Made by a program: the position numbers and the translations under genes
DNA from: an uncultured Christensenella sp.
GTDB lineage: Bacteria > Bacillota > Clostridia > Christensenellales > UBA3700
Assembly: GCA_949290515.1 (NCBI GenBank)
Contig: CASERZ010000005.1
Location: 1-64,000, forward strand
Direction of reading: 5' to 3'
DNA: 64,000 nt
Notes under the pieces: generated by a model
Databases searched by the model: none
What the model saw: only the letters and a program-made list of their open reading frames with translations
Told to the model about the DNA's origin: nothing
Shown here: in pieces, positions 41,842-53,206 of the stretch
Position numbering within the stretch: position 1 is the first letter of the stretch
Layout of the letters: the number at the start of each line of letters is the position of its first letter

Positions 41842-41863
41842 GCAAGCGTGAATTAGCGCTTGC
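41842..41863. terminator. Weak hairpin between cwlD and the deacetylase gene
   Basis: GCAAGCG (41842-41848) pairs with CGCTTGC (41857-41863). No T run follows, so termination is doubtful. Confidence 0.35.
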
Positions 41864-41920
41864 ATTACTCTTTGCCGAATAAATAAAAAAATATCATACA
41901 CACTATTTGCAAGGTGTGAT

Positions 41921-42847
41921 ATGGAAAGATTTTACAGATTTAGAACAAAAGCCGTACTGATTTGCTTTTTGATTTTTTTGTCGGCGGTAACAGCAGCTGC
42001 TGCGTTGCGTGAGGTAACAGACGCGGATACTTTTATGCAAGTCGATTCCCAAGTGCAGACAAAAGAGTGTTTTTCCGACGGCAGTACGCTTACCGTCCTT
42101 ATGTATCACAACGTGCTGAAAGAAGGTAAAAAACAAAGTACCTATTGCATAGGCGAAGACGCGCTCAAAAGAGATTTCGAATATCTCAGAAAAAACAAAT
42201 TCAATATAATCAGTTGCGCCGAGGTCATAGACAGGGTTTACGCGGGCAAAAGTTTGCCCGACAAGGCAGTAATGATTACTTTCGACGACGGCTATCTCAA
42301 CAACGTAAAATACGCTTTGCCGTTGTTGAAAGAGTACGGATACACCGCACTGTTTTCGGTAGTGGGGGATTATACGCTTCTCGACAAAAACAATCCCAAA
42401 GTCGGCGGGGATTTCGTATATCTCGGCTGGAAAGATATAAAGCAGGCAAGTCAAAGCAAAAATATCGAGATGGGATTACACTCCTATTCTATGCACTATC
42501 TGCGCCCGCGTCTGGGCGTCGCGCAACTGAAGGGAGAGAGTGACAAAGAGTATTCTCGCGTATTTGCCGACGATACGGACAAGCTAATCAAATCGCTTTA
42601 CAATGCCGAGGTACAAGGAAGATTTTACGAGATATACGCATATCCTTACGGCAAGTACAATTCGATTAGCGAAAGAATATTAAAGGAAAAGGGAATCAAG
42701 ATGACATTGACTTGCAACGAGGGTATCAACAGCGTATCTTCTCCGGAGGATTTGTATCTTTTAAAGCGTCTTAACCGCGACGCTACGAAAGAGTCGCTCG
42801 AAGACATATTCGCGCCTTATGACAAACTTGCCGCAAGCGGTAAATAA
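41921..42847 (+). CDS. Polysaccharide deacetylase (NodB domain)
   Basis: A 308-residue protein with an N-terminal membrane or signal segment (AVLICFLIFLSAVTAAAA) and a NodB deacetylase domain: MYHNV, the metal-binding TFDDGY, HSYSMHYLRP and the late AYPYGKYN motif. Such enzymes remove acetyl groups from peptidoglycan or surface polysaccharide. Next to cwlD it may act with it in spore cortex modification, as PdaA does in Bacillus, but an envelope role is equally possible. AAGGTG lies 5 nt before the ATG. Confidence 0.85.
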   Translation: MERFYRFRTKAVLICFLIFLSAVTAAAALREVTDADTFMQVDSQVQTKECFSDGSTLTVLMYHNVLKEGKKQSTYCIGEDALKRDFEYLRKNKFNIISCAEVIDRVYAGKSLPDKAVMITFDDGYLNNVKYALPLLKEYGYTALFSVVGDYTLLDKNNPKVGGDFVYLGWKDIKQASQSKNIEMGLHSYSMHYLRPRLGVAQLKGESDKEYSRVFADDTDKLIKSLYNAEVQGRFYEIYAYPYGKYNSISERILKEKGIKMTLTCNEGINSVSSPEDLYLLKRLNRDATKESLEDIFAPYDKLAASGK

Positions 42848-43070
42848 GCGGTAAATAAAAATAAAAATTACAATCAAAGTATATGAAAATACGGGATTTT
42901 GCGATATAATTGAGATAAGGCTATTTACGATAGCACATACCGTATCGGAAACGGTTTATTAATTAGATTAAAAAACAATAACAAAAAAAACAATAATTAA
43001 CTGTTAACGGAAAATCGGTCTTAAGCCGGACAAGTGATTGCCGATTATTGTTAGCGACACAGGAGAAAAA

Positions 43071-43382
43071 ATGAGTTTTTACGACGAAGTATACGAGGTG
43101 GTTAAGAAAATACCGAAAGGCAAAGTCGCCACGTACGGGCAGATAGCGAGGTTGTTGTGTTCGCCTAAAGCGTCGCGCGCCGTAGGTTACGCATTGCACT
43201 CCAATCCTTTGCCGGGAATAATCCCTTGCCACAGAGTGGTCAACCGCGAGGGAAGGCTTGCCCCCGCGTTTGCTTTCGGAGGCATAGACGTACAAGCCGA
43301 ACTTTTGGAAAAAGAAGGCGTAAAGTGCGACAAAGACTTTGTCGTGGATTTGAAAAAATACCAATGGAGAGAGGGATTGTGA
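43071..43382 (+). CDS. MGMT-family DNA alkyltransferase-like protein
   Basis: A 103-residue protein made only of the DNA-binding and active-site domain of O6-alkylguanine-DNA alkyltransferases. The helix-turn-helix with GKVATYGQIARL and SRAVGYALHSNP is followed by IPCHRVVNREGRL, so the alkyl-accepting Cys is kept, unlike in ATL proteins that have Trp there. It should repair or flag alkylated guanines. The start was set at the ATG after CAGGAG. Its last four bases overlap the next gene (GTGA). Confidence 0.85.
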   Translation: MSFYDEVYEVVKKIPKGKVATYGQIARLLCSPKASRAVGYALHSNPLPGIIPCHRVVNREGRLAPAFAFGGIDVQAELLEKEGVKCDKDFVVDLKKYQWREGL

Positions 43383-44296
43383 AAGCAAGGCGCATAGTAT
43401 TTACCGCACCTTTCGACGGAAAGGCGGACGACGTGCTCAAAAGTCTTGACGTATCCTCCGGCATACGTACGGAATTGAGAAAACGCATAGGGCTTGTCGC
43501 AAAGATAAACGGGCAGGAAGAAATACCTGTTACGCTTGTCGACGTACTAAAAAAGGACGAGGAGTTTTGCATATATCTCGAGGACAGGGGGGTACCTAGA
43601 GTACCCGTGTGCGACAGGGAGATACCAATCGTTTACGAAGACGAGGATTTGGCTGTCGTCGACAAACCCGCTTCGCTTGCCGTCATTCCCGTAAAAGGCC
43701 ATTACGGCAGAAGTCTTGCCAACTGTCTAGCAAAGCGTTGGGGGGATTTTGTTTACCGACCCGTCAACCGTCTTGACAGAGATACGTCGGGGCTTATGGT
43801 CGTAGCAAAAAATTCTCTTGCGCACAGCAGACTTTCGGGCAAGACACACAGACGTTATCTAGCGTTATGTCAAGGAGTTTTTTCGGGAAAGAGGGAAGGC
43901 GTAATCGACGCGCCTTTGGACAGGGCGGAAGACGGTATGAAAAGATACGTATGCCAAGTCGGCAAGGGCGCGGAGGCGGTTACGCGTTACAAATTTTTGA
44001 AACAGTACGACGGATATTTTTCAGCCGAATTCGTACCCGTCACGGGAAGGACGCATCAGATAAGAGTACATATTTCCAGCTTAAGTTACCCTCTTATGTG
44101 CGACAGGCTATACAATCCCTGTTGCAAGTCGATTACGCTTGACGACGGCAAGCTGCTCGACAGACAGGCTTTGCACAGTTATTATCTCGAGTTTACACAT
44201 CCTGTCAGCGGTGAAAGGCTTTGTTTTTCAAGCGCTCCCGACTTTATTTCGCAAGAAGAGTTCGAAGACGTTTTAAAGAATACCGTAAAGGATTAG
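43379..44296 (+). CDS. RluA-family pseudouridine synthase
   Basis: A 305-residue enzyme converting uridine to pseudouridine in rRNA or tRNA. A degenerate S4-like N-terminal part (SGIRTELRKRIGLVAKINGQ) precedes the catalytic domain with IVYEDEDLAVVDKPA and the family motif RPVNRLDRDTSGL, whose Asp is the nucleophile, and the late GRTHQIRVH. The start is the GTG behind GAGAGGG, overlapping the previous stop; an ATG five codons upstream is the alternative. The site modified cannot be told from sequence. Confidence 0.9.
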   Translation: MKARRIVFTAPFDGKADDVLKSLDVSSGIRTELRKRIGLVAKINGQEEIPVTLVDVLKKDEEFCIYLEDRGVPRVPVCDREIPIVYEDEDLAVVDKPASLAVIPVKGHYGRSLANCLAKRWGDFVYRPVNRLDRDTSGLMVVAKNSLAHSRLSGKTHRRYLALCQGVFSGKREGVIDAPLDRAEDGMKRYVCQVGKGAEAVTRYKFLKQYDGYFSAEFVPVTGRTHQIRVHISSLSYPLMCDRLYNPCCKSITLDDGKLLDRQALHSYYLEFTHPVSGERLCFSSAPDFISQEEFEDVLKNTVKD

Positions 44297-44483
44297 CAGA
44301 ATACCGCGTCAGGTATTGATATCTCAAAAGGCATTTTTTATCGGAATTTTTAAAAGACGCAAAAGAGAATTTGCACTTGCGCCCGCGCAGTCGCACGGCG
44401 GCCGTTATGCGCGCAAAACGCGCGCAATTGCAAATTTTTTTCGATTTTCGGACTATCGGACGCAAGCTGTTTTTTCTCTTGTA

Positions 44484-44512
44484 TTGACTAATAGGTACGG
44501 ATAATATATAAT
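44484..44512 (+). promoter_or_regulatory. Promoter of the alcohol dehydrogenase gene
   Basis: TTGACT (44484-44489), 17-bp spacer, TATAAT (44507-44512). Confidence 0.85.
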
Positions 44513-44547
44513 AGTATTCGGTATTTAAATTAAAGCGAGGACAGACT

Positions 44548-45759
44548 ATGAACGTATTTCAAAAAGGCTGGTACAGATTTTTCCAAAAGGCAATTTATAT
44601 TTGTTCGCCTTTTCTGCCTTGGAGACAACCCGAGATTTTGCAATTTGACGGCGGCATAAAAGACTTGCCTGCATTTATCGAGAGCAAGGGAATCAAAAGC
44701 GTGCTTCTCGTCACGGGACCCAATCTTTTCAGACTGGGCGCGCCCGCTCCTATTATCGACGGACTCAAAGAAAAAGGTATAAATTGCACCGTATATCACG
44801 ATACGGTTGCCAATCCTACGATTGACAACGTAGAGGACGCTCTGAAAATGTACAAAGAGGGCAACTGTCAATGTATCGTCGCTTTCGGCGGCGGCTCGCC
44901 TATGGACTGCGCAAAAGTGGTAGGCGCGAGAGTGGCAAGACCCAAAAAGTCCGTGAGCAAGATGAAAGGACTTTTGAAAATCCGCAAGAAAATCCCTATG
45001 TTCATAGCCATTCCGACCACGGCGGGCACGGGCAGCGAAACCACGCTTGCGGCGGTTATCTCCAACAGCGAAACACACGAAAAATACGCTATCAACGACC
45101 ATAGCATAATACCTCATTACGCTATATTGGACGCTACGTTGACGGTAGGGCTTCCTCCCAAGACGACTGCGACTACGGGTATCGACGCACTCACGCACGC
45201 GGTAGAAGCTTACGTGGGCAAGAGCAATACCAAAGAAACCAAAGCTATGGCGGAAAAAGCTGTCAAGCTTATCTTTGACAATCTGCTCGAGGCATACGAG
45301 GACGGCGGCAATCTCGAGGCGAGAGAAAATATGCTCAAAGGCTCATACTATGCAGGCGTTGCGTTTACGAGAGCGTATGTAGGTTACGTACACGCCATAG
45401 CGCATACGCTGGGCGGTTTTTATCACGTCGCGCACGGTCTTGCCAACTCTGTGATATTGCCTTATGTGCTGGAATATTACGGCAAGAGCGTACATAAAAA
45501 GCTCGCAAGACTTGCCGATATTACGGGCTTAAGCGCGGAGGGAGACAGCGACGCGGTCAAGGCTGAAAAGTTTATTCAGGCAATCAAGGATATGAATAAA
45601 AAGATGGATATCCCCGAAAAATTCGAGGGTATTATCAAAGAAGAGGATATACCCGTAATGGTAGAACGTGCATACAAAGAGGCGCATCCTCTCTATCCCG
45701 TCCCCAAGTTTATGGGCAAAAAGCAACTGGAAGAAATGTACCGTAAAATCTCTTGCTGA
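44548..45759 (+). CDS. Iron-containing alcohol dehydrogenase
   Basis: A 403-residue group III alcohol dehydrogenase, NAD(P)H dependent, reducing aldehydes to alcohols or the reverse. Nucleotide-binding motif CIVAFGGGSPMDCAK and IPTTAGTGSETT are clear. The iron ligands are in GIDALTHAVEAYVG (Asp and His) and in VHAIAHTLGGFYHVAHGLAN (two His). The substrate is open; the aldolase pathway at 28 kb would give an aldehyde that such an enzyme could reduce, but the genes are not linked. A near-consensus promoter stands upstream. It is followed after 1 bp by thiN. Confidence 0.92.
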   Translation: MNVFQKGWYRFFQKAIYICSPFLPWRQPEILQFDGGIKDLPAFIESKGIKSVLLVTGPNLFRLGAPAPIIDGLKEKGINCTVYHDTVANPTIDNVEDALKMYKEGNCQCIVAFGGGSPMDCAKVVGARVARPKKSVSKMKGLLKIRKKIPMFIAIPTTAGTGSETTLAAVISNSETHEKYAINDHSIIPHYAILDATLTVGLPPKTTATTGIDALTHAVEAYVGKSNTKETKAMAEKAVKLIFDNLLEAYEDGGNLEARENMLKGSYYAGVAFTRAYVGYVHAIAHTLGGFYHVAHGLANSVILPYVLEYYGKSVHKKLARLADITGLSAEGDSDAVKAEKFIQAIKDMNKKMDIPEKFEGIIKEEDIPVMVERAYKEAHPLYPVPKFMGKKQLEEMYRKISC

Positions 45760-45760
45760 T

Positions 45761-46372
45761 ATGAGATGGATATTGGTTTGCGGCGGTGAGTTTGCCGCGG
45801 AAAAATTTTGCCTCGAAGAGGGCGACGTTTTGGTAGGGGTGGACAGCGGATACGCTAAAATAAAGGACCTTGCCGAAGTCGATTGCGTAGTGGGTGACTT
45901 CGACTCTTTGGGTTATGTACCCGAAGGGATAAAGGTTTTGCGGCACGACCCCGTCAAGGACTATACCGACACTCAGCTCGCTTTGGAATACGCTGTGCAA
46001 AACGGCGCGAAAGAGTGCGTTGTTTACGGCGGTTTGGGCGGAAGGGTCGACCATACTCTTGCCAATTTGCAGACGGGATACGCATTTGCGCTCAAGGGCG
46101 TAAGAGTGCGGTTTATAGGCAAGGATTGCACTGCGTTTTATATTACGGACAAAGCTGAATTGTACGGAGAAGAGGGCAGATTTTTCTCGCTTTTCGCTAT
46201 GGATAAAGCCGAGAAAGTGAGCATAAAAGGCGCAAAATACGAGATATCCGGCATTGACATCGACAATACTTACCCTCTCGGCGTAAGCAACGCTTTTACG
46301 GGAGAAAAATGCTCAGTAAGCGTAAAAAGCGGAGTACTTCTCGCTATAATCGACGATGCGGGAGTGGTGTAG
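45761..46372 (+). CDS. thiN: Thiamine pyrophosphokinase
   Basis: A 203-residue kinase that makes thiamine pyrophosphate from thiamine and ATP. The motifs are DVLVGVDSGYAKI, VDCVVGDFDSLGYV, HDPVKDYTDTQLALEYA and GGLGGRVDHTLANLQ, followed by the C-terminal beta domain (NTYPLGVSNAFTG). It starts one base after the stop of the alcohol dehydrogenase gene, with no good ribosome binding site, so translation is probably coupled. Confidence 0.93.
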   Translation: MRWILVCGGEFAAEKFCLEEGDVLVGVDSGYAKIKDLAEVDCVVGDFDSLGYVPEGIKVLRHDPVKDYTDTQLALEYAVQNGAKECVVYGGLGGRVDHTLANLQTGYAFALKGVRVRFIGKDCTAFYITDKAELYGEEGRFFSLFAMDKAEKVSIKGAKYEISGIDIDNTYPLGVSNAFTGEKCSVSVKSGVLLAIIDDAGVV

Positions 46373-46376
46373 GATT

Positions 46377-46448
46377 ATGAGAAGAAAGGACAGGGAAATT
46401 ACCGACGGAGAGAAAATCGACGGCATATCCTGCAAAGTGCACGAATAA
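46377..46448 (+). pseudogene. N-terminal fragment of a pyridoxamine-phosphate-oxidase-like flavoprotein
   Basis: A 23-codon frame starting MRRKDREITD, the typical start of PNPOx-family flavin-binding proteins, runs off into unrelated residues (GEKIDGISCKVHE) and stops. The full family member is about 150 residues. It is directly behind thiN. Probably the remains of a deleted gene. Confidence 0.55.
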
Positions 46449-46477
46449 AGCGGGTGCAGTCGCGACTAAATAGTTTT

Positions 46478-46505
46478 ACGCTTGCAAAGGCAGGCGTATT
46501 TTTTA
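46478..46505 (+). terminator. Terminator after thiN
   Basis: ACGCTTGC (46478-46485) pairs with GCAGGCGT (46490-46497), followed by ATTTTTT. Confidence 0.7.
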
Positions 46506-46521
46506 TTATTGCTAAAATCGC

Positions 46522-46550
46522 TTGTCAAAAAAAGTAAAGGGCTATATTAT
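46522..46550 (+). promoter_or_regulatory. Promoter of the HAD phosphatase gene
   Basis: TTGTCA (46522-46527), 17-bp spacer, TATTAT (46545-46550). Confidence 0.65.
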
Positions 46551-46678
46551 TGTTATACGGAAAACAAACAAAAACGCTTGTCATCGCTGAGGTGTTTTGA
46601 AACCTTATACAACGGTTTTGCAAAAGAAAAATTCTTAAAAATACTTTTATATGCGCTCAAAATGCGCGAGGAAAACAT

Positions 46679-47335
46679 ATGCTTGAGAAAAATATAAAAA
46701 ACGTTTTGTTCGATTTGGACGGTACCGTACTGGATACCTTGCCCGACCTCGTGGAATCGGCTAATCACGCGCTTGTCGAGCTGGGTTATCCGTCGCAGTC
46801 CTACGAGCAGGTAAGATGCGCAATCGGTCACGGCATACGCAATTTGCTCAAGGACCTTATGCACTGCGAAGACGTAGAGATACTGGAAAAATGCCGCGCG
46901 ATTTTCAAAGAGTATTACGACGCTCACAAAGCTGTACATACGCGCCCCTACGATGGTATGCCCGAGCTTATTCGCTCTCTAAAAGAGAGCGGTAAGCGCG
47001 TTTTCGTCATCTCTAATAAGTACGATGACGCCGCAAAAGAGTTGGTCAAAGACTTTTACGGAGAGTTGTTTGACGGAATATACGGCAGCACCGACGATAT
47101 GCTTCCTAAGCCCGACAGAGCGGTTTTCGATAAGGTTTGCAAAGAGAATTCTCTCGACCCGAAAGAGTGTATTTACGTGGGGGACAGCGAAGTCGACGTG
47201 CAGTTTGCAAACAATTGCGGTATTCCGCTAATAGCGGTTTGCTGGGGATTCAGGACAAGACAAGAACTTGTATTTTCAAAAGCTGCGACAATAGCTTCCG
47301 ACATTCGCGAGCTCAAGCGGTTTTTACAGCTATGA
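46679..47335 (+). CDS. HAD-family phosphoglycolate phosphatase-like hydrolase
   Basis: A 218-residue HAD phosphatase of the Gph/PpaX type. Motif I FDLDGTVLDT with the nucleophile Asp, a helical cap domain, motif II FVISN, motif III Lys in MLPKPD and motif IV YVGDSEVDV are all present. It may remove phosphate from phosphoglycolate, pyrophosphate or another small phosphate; sequence alone does not decide. The gene has its own promoter and a leader of about 120 nt. GCGAGG precedes the ATG. Confidence 0.88.
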   Translation: MLEKNIKNVLFDLDGTVLDTLPDLVESANHALVELGYPSQSYEQVRCAIGHGIRNLLKDLMHCEDVEILEKCRAIFKEYYDAHKAVHTRPYDGMPELIRSLKESGKRVFVISNKYDDAAKELVKDFYGELFDGIYGSTDDMLPKPDRAVFDKVCKENSLDPKECIYVGDSEVDVQFANNCGIPLIAVCWGFRTRQELVFSKAATIASDIRELKRFLQL

Positions 47336-47441
47336 CATAATATCGTCAGCATAAAATACCCGCAAATACCCGCAAAAACAAGGGGTTTCGCGTATATTAG
47401 CGCAAAAATAATAAAAAAACGAGAAAATCTCTTAAAAAGCA

Positions 47442-47471
47442 TTGATTTTATTGTGCGTAATATAATATAAT
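47442..47471 (+). promoter_or_regulatory. Promoter of the uL15-like membrane protein gene
   Basis: TTGATT (47442-47447), 18-bp spacer, TATAAT (47466-47471). AAGGGGG lies before the ATG. Confidence 0.6.
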
Positions 47472-47517
47472 GTACTTAGTTATCTTAAAAAATACTTAAA
47501 AGTCAAGGGGGTTTTTT

Positions 47518-50010
<2,493 letters not shown>

Positions 50011-50137
50011 GCGAGCGCGTATAGCGGCGCGCCTTTGCGAATTTTCGCGAGCAGTTACGCTCGGTCACGTACGTCTAGTACGCTCCGCTCGCGAACTCTC
50101 TTAAAATTCGCAAAATCACACCACTCTTCGTGCTCGC
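50011..50137. repeat. Family A hairpin element, full length, 127 bp
   Basis: Outer stem GCGAGCGCG (50011-50019) with CGTGCTCGC (50129-50137), one wobble. Inner GCGAATTTTCGCGAG against CTCGCGAAC...AAAATTCGC. Apical CGTAC-GTCTA-GTACG at 50068-50082. It begins directly after the TAA of the preceding gene. Confidence 0.85.
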
Positions 50138-50149
50138 ACGAAGTTGGTA

Positions 50150-50280
50150 TAAATAAAAACCAGTACGCACTAAAATAAAATGCATCCTACTTCCGTGTTC
50201 GCACGAAGTGGGTAATAAAAAACAGCACGCGCTAAAATAAAATGCATACACTTCCGTGTTCGCACGAAGGGGGTATAAAT
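50150..50280. repeat. Two tandem copies of a unit of about 68 bp
   Basis: Each copy holds CTAAAATAAAATGCAT followed by CTTCCGTGTTCGCACGAAG and a GGGTA stretch. The second part is the right end of a family A element, so this looks like a shortened, duplicated copy. Confidence 0.6.
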
Positions 50281-50288
50281 AAAAAACC

Positions 50289-50324
50289 AGCCACTCTCCG
50301 TATTAACGTGAGAGTGGTTTTTCT
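50289..50324 (+). terminator. Terminator-like hairpin related to those at 10.4 and 10.6 kb
   Basis: CCACTCTC (50291-50298) pairs with GAGAGTGG (50310-50317), followed by TTTTTC. The loop CGTATTAACGT matches the loop of the two hairpins near 10.5 kb in opposite orientation. Confidence 0.65.
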
Positions 50325-50490
50325 TTGTGCTATTATTGTCAGGAGCAGGCGTTTCCTGTATTTTCATCAAGCAGTCAGGCTTTCAGCGCGATAAAACGGT
50401 GCAACTTAGTATAAATTTTATTATTATACAATATAGTATATTGTACTTTTTCGTTGTAGAAAGCCAAGTGTAAAATAATTAAAATGGGTA

Positions 50491-50519
50491 TTGACATTAA
50501 GATTATTTTAAGGTACAAT
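50491..50519 (+). promoter_or_regulatory. Promoter of the gene at 50596
   Basis: TTGACA (50491-50496), 17-bp spacer, TACAAT (50514-50519). The leader has a small hairpin (AGGTGG 50534-50539 with CCACCT 50556-50561) followed by TTTTC, which may pause or attenuate transcription. Confidence 0.8.
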
Positions 50520-50595
50520 AGAGACGTGGATTTAGGTGGACCTACTGTTAGTATGCCACCTTTTCTTATAAAAACAATAATTTAGGAGGTTTATT

Positions 50596-51132
50596 ATGGC
50601 TAAGGCTAAGAAGAAAAAGGCCGGTATGACAGTGTTGGCTTGGATTATGCTGGCTGTTATGGCAGTAGGTCTTATATTGTCCGTAGTAGGTATCTTTACA
50701 GATTGGATTACGACAAAAGGCGAAGTGCTCGGAGGGTTGGTTTCAGGCGACAGCAGTCAGACGTTGCAAGATTTGTTTGAATCTCAATCCGATTTCAGAG
50801 AGCTTGATGAGGATTACTCAATAAAATATTTTGATATCACGTACACTTGTGCGTGGATTACCCTTATAGCGGTAGCGGCTGCATTCGGTTGCTTCCTCGT
50901 AGGCGGACTTCTCAAAATGAAATTGCTCAAGACTATCGGTATGATAGCCGGCATACTTGCGATAGTAGCAGGTATTATGGCTGCAGTATTTACCGCTCTT
51001 ATGGGCAAGGAAATGAGTGCCGATGCGGGTATCGCAAGCGCGACCACCAGTTTGGCAGTAGGTTGCTATCTCACTCTTATCGGCGGTATAGTCGGCGGAG
51101 CGGGCGCGATAATCAGCGGAGCAAGTAAGTAG
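50596..51132 (+). CDS. Small four-helix membrane protein of unknown function
   Basis: A 178-residue protein with a Lys-rich start (AKAKKKKAG) and four membrane segments (VLAWIMLAVMAVGLILSVVGIF, CAWITLIAVAAAFGCFLVGGLL, TIGMIAGILAIVAGIMAAVF, LAVGCYLTLIGGIVGGAGAI). The outer loop after the first segment is acidic (DSSQTLQDLFESQSDFRELDEDY). The arrangement recalls claudin-like or DUF-type four-helix proteins of Firmicutes. It has a strong promoter and AGGAGG site and stands alone. A GC-rich hairpin (GAGAGGGCGGA with TCCGCCCTCTC, about 51155-51187) follows the gene. Confidence 0.75.
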   Translation: MAKAKKKKAGMTVLAWIMLAVMAVGLILSVVGIFTDWITTKGEVLGGLVSGDSSQTLQDLFESQSDFRELDEDYSIKYFDITYTCAWITLIAVAAAFGCFLVGGLLKMKLLKTIGMIAGILAIVAGIMAAVFTALMGKEMSADAGIASATTSLAVGCYLTLIGGIVGGAGAIISGASK

Positions 51133-51336
51133 ACAAACACAATCCCTTAATATTGAGAGGGCGGAGGGCATAGCTTTCCGCCCTCTCTCTATGCAAATTT
51201 TAATTGAAAATTCCGCTATCGCAATCCCCTGTACTTAGCGGTCGGGAAAACAGAAAAGGTCGTTTGCGTGTAAAGTGTCGATAAACGGAGCGTAAGTATT
51301 CTGCTTGTACTAGGAAAATCACCTTTTAATGAGTAT

Positions 51337-51365
51337 AAAAAAGCCCCTCGAAAGGGGTTTTTGTT
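51337..51365. terminator. Bidirectional terminator
   Basis: AAGCCCC-TCGAAA-GGGGTTT with A and T runs on both sides, between convergent genes. Confidence 0.8.
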
Positions 51366-51398
51366 TTGCACAGTTTTAGACATATTTTTTTAAGGTAG

Positions 51399-52139
51399 TT
51401 AATCCCGGTCGCTAGTTTTCAGATACCTGTTTATTTCAGCGGTAATAATCTCATAGCCTTTATCGTTAACGTGCAGACCGTCCATAGTATAGCGTTTGTC
51501 AAGGTTACCGTCCTCGTCGGTAAGAAGGTCGTGTATGTTTACGAATGTAGCGTTATATTTGGAGCAGATATCGGGCAGGACGGAATTGACAGCTAATACG
51601 GCTTCGTTGGTGCGTATGCCTACGGCATTGAGAAATGCGGGCTTTTTGTGGCTGTTGACGGGATAAAGCGATTCTACCAGCACGCGGCAGTCGGGAAGAC
51701 TTGTCGAAAGTTGCATCAGTATTTTATCTATGTTGGACAAAACGGTTTCTATGCTTACTCCGTGTCCTATATCGTTGATTCCGCCGAGGAAAACTACGCT
51801 GACGGGTTGGATTGCGATTACGTTGTCTTCGACGCGTTTGAGCATACCCGAAGTAGTATCTCCCGAAATACCTCTGTTGACGTTGGGAATATCAGGATAG
51901 TATTTTTCCGTATCGCACAATTCTGTAAGAGAATCTCCGAAGAAAACAGTCAGACCGTGTTCTTGTGTTTTATTGAGTTCGGTATAGTATTGGGCTTTTT
52001 CGTCCTGAGGTTTGAGCATAGTAGTCATATACTTGCCGTAAGCGTCGTAATACACGAAAAATATAATCACCACCGTAGTGATGACCGACACGTAAAAACA
52101 TATAATCGAACGGATAATTCTTTTGTAGTATTCTCCCAT
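51399..52139 (-). CDS. Membrane-anchored SGNH/GDSL hydrolase
   Basis: A 246-residue esterase-type protein with one N-terminal membrane anchor (IICFYVSVITTVVIIFFVYY) and an outward SGNH domain. Block I is VFFGDSLTE with the Ser nucleophile, block II the Gly in NRGISGDTT, block III the Asn in LGGINDIGHG, and block V the Asp-His pair in MDGLHVND. It may deacetylate surface polysaccharides or cleave lipid esters. It is a single gene on the minus strand; no strong promoter was found upstream, and the 240 bp before rsmI hold only the rsmI promoter. Confidence 0.87.
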   Translation of the reverse strand: MGEYYKRIIRSIICFYVSVITTVVIIFFVYYDAYGKYMTTMLKPQDEKAQYYTELNKTQEHGLTVFFGDSLTELCDTEKYYPDIPNVNRGISGDTTSGMLKRVEDNVIAIQPVSVVFLGGINDIGHGVSIETVLSNIDKILMQLSTSLPDCRVLVESLYPVNSHKKPAFLNAVGIRTNEAVLAVNSVLPDICSKYNATFVNIHDLLTDEDGNLDKRYTMDGLHVNDKGYEIITAEINRYLKTSDRD

Positions 52140-52323
52140 AGCAATCAGCGTCTGTCAGTATAAGAGTTTAAAATAAAAGTATCCCTTTGCACAACACATA
52201 TATATTATAACACTTAAGAAAAATTATGTAAAGTACTAAAAGGGCATAAAACTCAAAGCTTTTTATTTTGAGGTATCAATCGGGGGATTAAGCAAAGCTT
52301 GTCGTTATTCGATAGCGGTATGA

Positions 52324-52352
52324 TTGATTTAAGGGCGGGGATATGGTATAGT
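52324..52352 (+). promoter_or_regulatory. Promoter of rsmI
   Basis: TTGATT (52324-52329), 17-bp spacer, TATAGT (52347-52352) with upstream TG. Confidence 0.7.
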
Positions 52353-52381
52353 ATTATTGAAAAAAGTCAGAGGAGACGGAA

Positions 52382-53188
52382 ATGGCAAGACTTTATCTTG
52401 TTGGTACGCCTATAGGCAATCTGGGAGATATCAGCACCCGTGCGCTGGACGTACTGCGCGGGGCAGACGCAATAGCCTGCGAAGATACACGACACACGCT
52501 CAAGCTTCTCAATTATTACGATATAAAGAAGCCTTTGTTTTCCTGTCATAAGTTTAACGAAAGGGAAAGCGTAGACAAAATATACGCTATGCTCACAGAG
52601 GGCAAGGAAGTCGCGCTCGTGACGGACGCGGGTATGCCCGCCGTATCCGACCCGGGAGCAGTAGTGGTGGACGGATTGCGAAAACTCGGAGCGGAGATTA
52701 CGGTAATTCCCGGACCTACGGCGCTCACTACGGCAATCGCACTAAGCGGGATAATCCAGCCTGTGTTTACGTTCATAGGTTTTCTTCCTGCAAAAACAAA
52801 AGAAAAAGACAATCTGATTATGCCTTTTAAGGATATTACGACTTCTCTTGTGTTTTACAGTTCGCCTTACGACGTCGGCAAGGATATCAAATATCTTTAT
52901 TCGCGTCTCGGGGACAGAAAACTTCATATCGTAAGAGAGTTGACGAAGATACACGAAGAGCATATATTAACAACGCTGTCGCAAGGACTAGAGGGAGAAG
53001 CCAGAGGAGAATACGTGCTTATAGTAGAAGCGGGAGAAAAGTGTGCAGAAAAACCTCAGGGCAGTATAAAAGAACAACTTATTAAGCTTATCTCATCGGG
53101 TACGGATAAAAAAGACGCCGTCAAACAAGTGGCAAAAGCCAACTCTCTCACAAAAGACGAGGTATACAAAGAAGCTATAGATTTATGA
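52382..53188 (+). CDS. rsmI: 16S rRNA (cytidine 1402-2'-O)-methyltransferase RsmI
   Basis: A 268-residue SAM-dependent methyltransferase of the tetrapyrrole-methylase fold that methylates C1402 in the decoding centre of 16S rRNA. The N-terminal LYLVGTPIGNLGDISTRALDVL, CEDTRHTLKLL, the SAM-binding VTDAGMPAVSDPG and GPTALTTAIALSG are all typical. The C-terminal helical domain ends with KDEVYKEAIDL. GAGGAGA precedes the ATG. It is followed after 18 bp by a TetR-type regulator gene. Confidence 0.95.
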   Translation: MARLYLVGTPIGNLGDISTRALDVLRGADAIACEDTRHTLKLLNYYDIKKPLFSCHKFNERESVDKIYAMLTEGKEVALVTDAGMPAVSDPGAVVVDGLRKLGAEITVIPGPTALTTAIALSGIIQPVFTFIGFLPAKTKEKDNLIMPFKDITTSLVFYSSPYDVGKDIKYLYSRLGDRKLHIVRELTKIHEEHILTTLSQGLEGEARGEYVLIVEAGEKCAEKPQGSIKEQLIKLISSGTDKKDAVKQVAKANSLTKDEVYKEAIDL

Positions 53189-53206
53189 TTTTCAGGGGGA
53201 AAGAAA

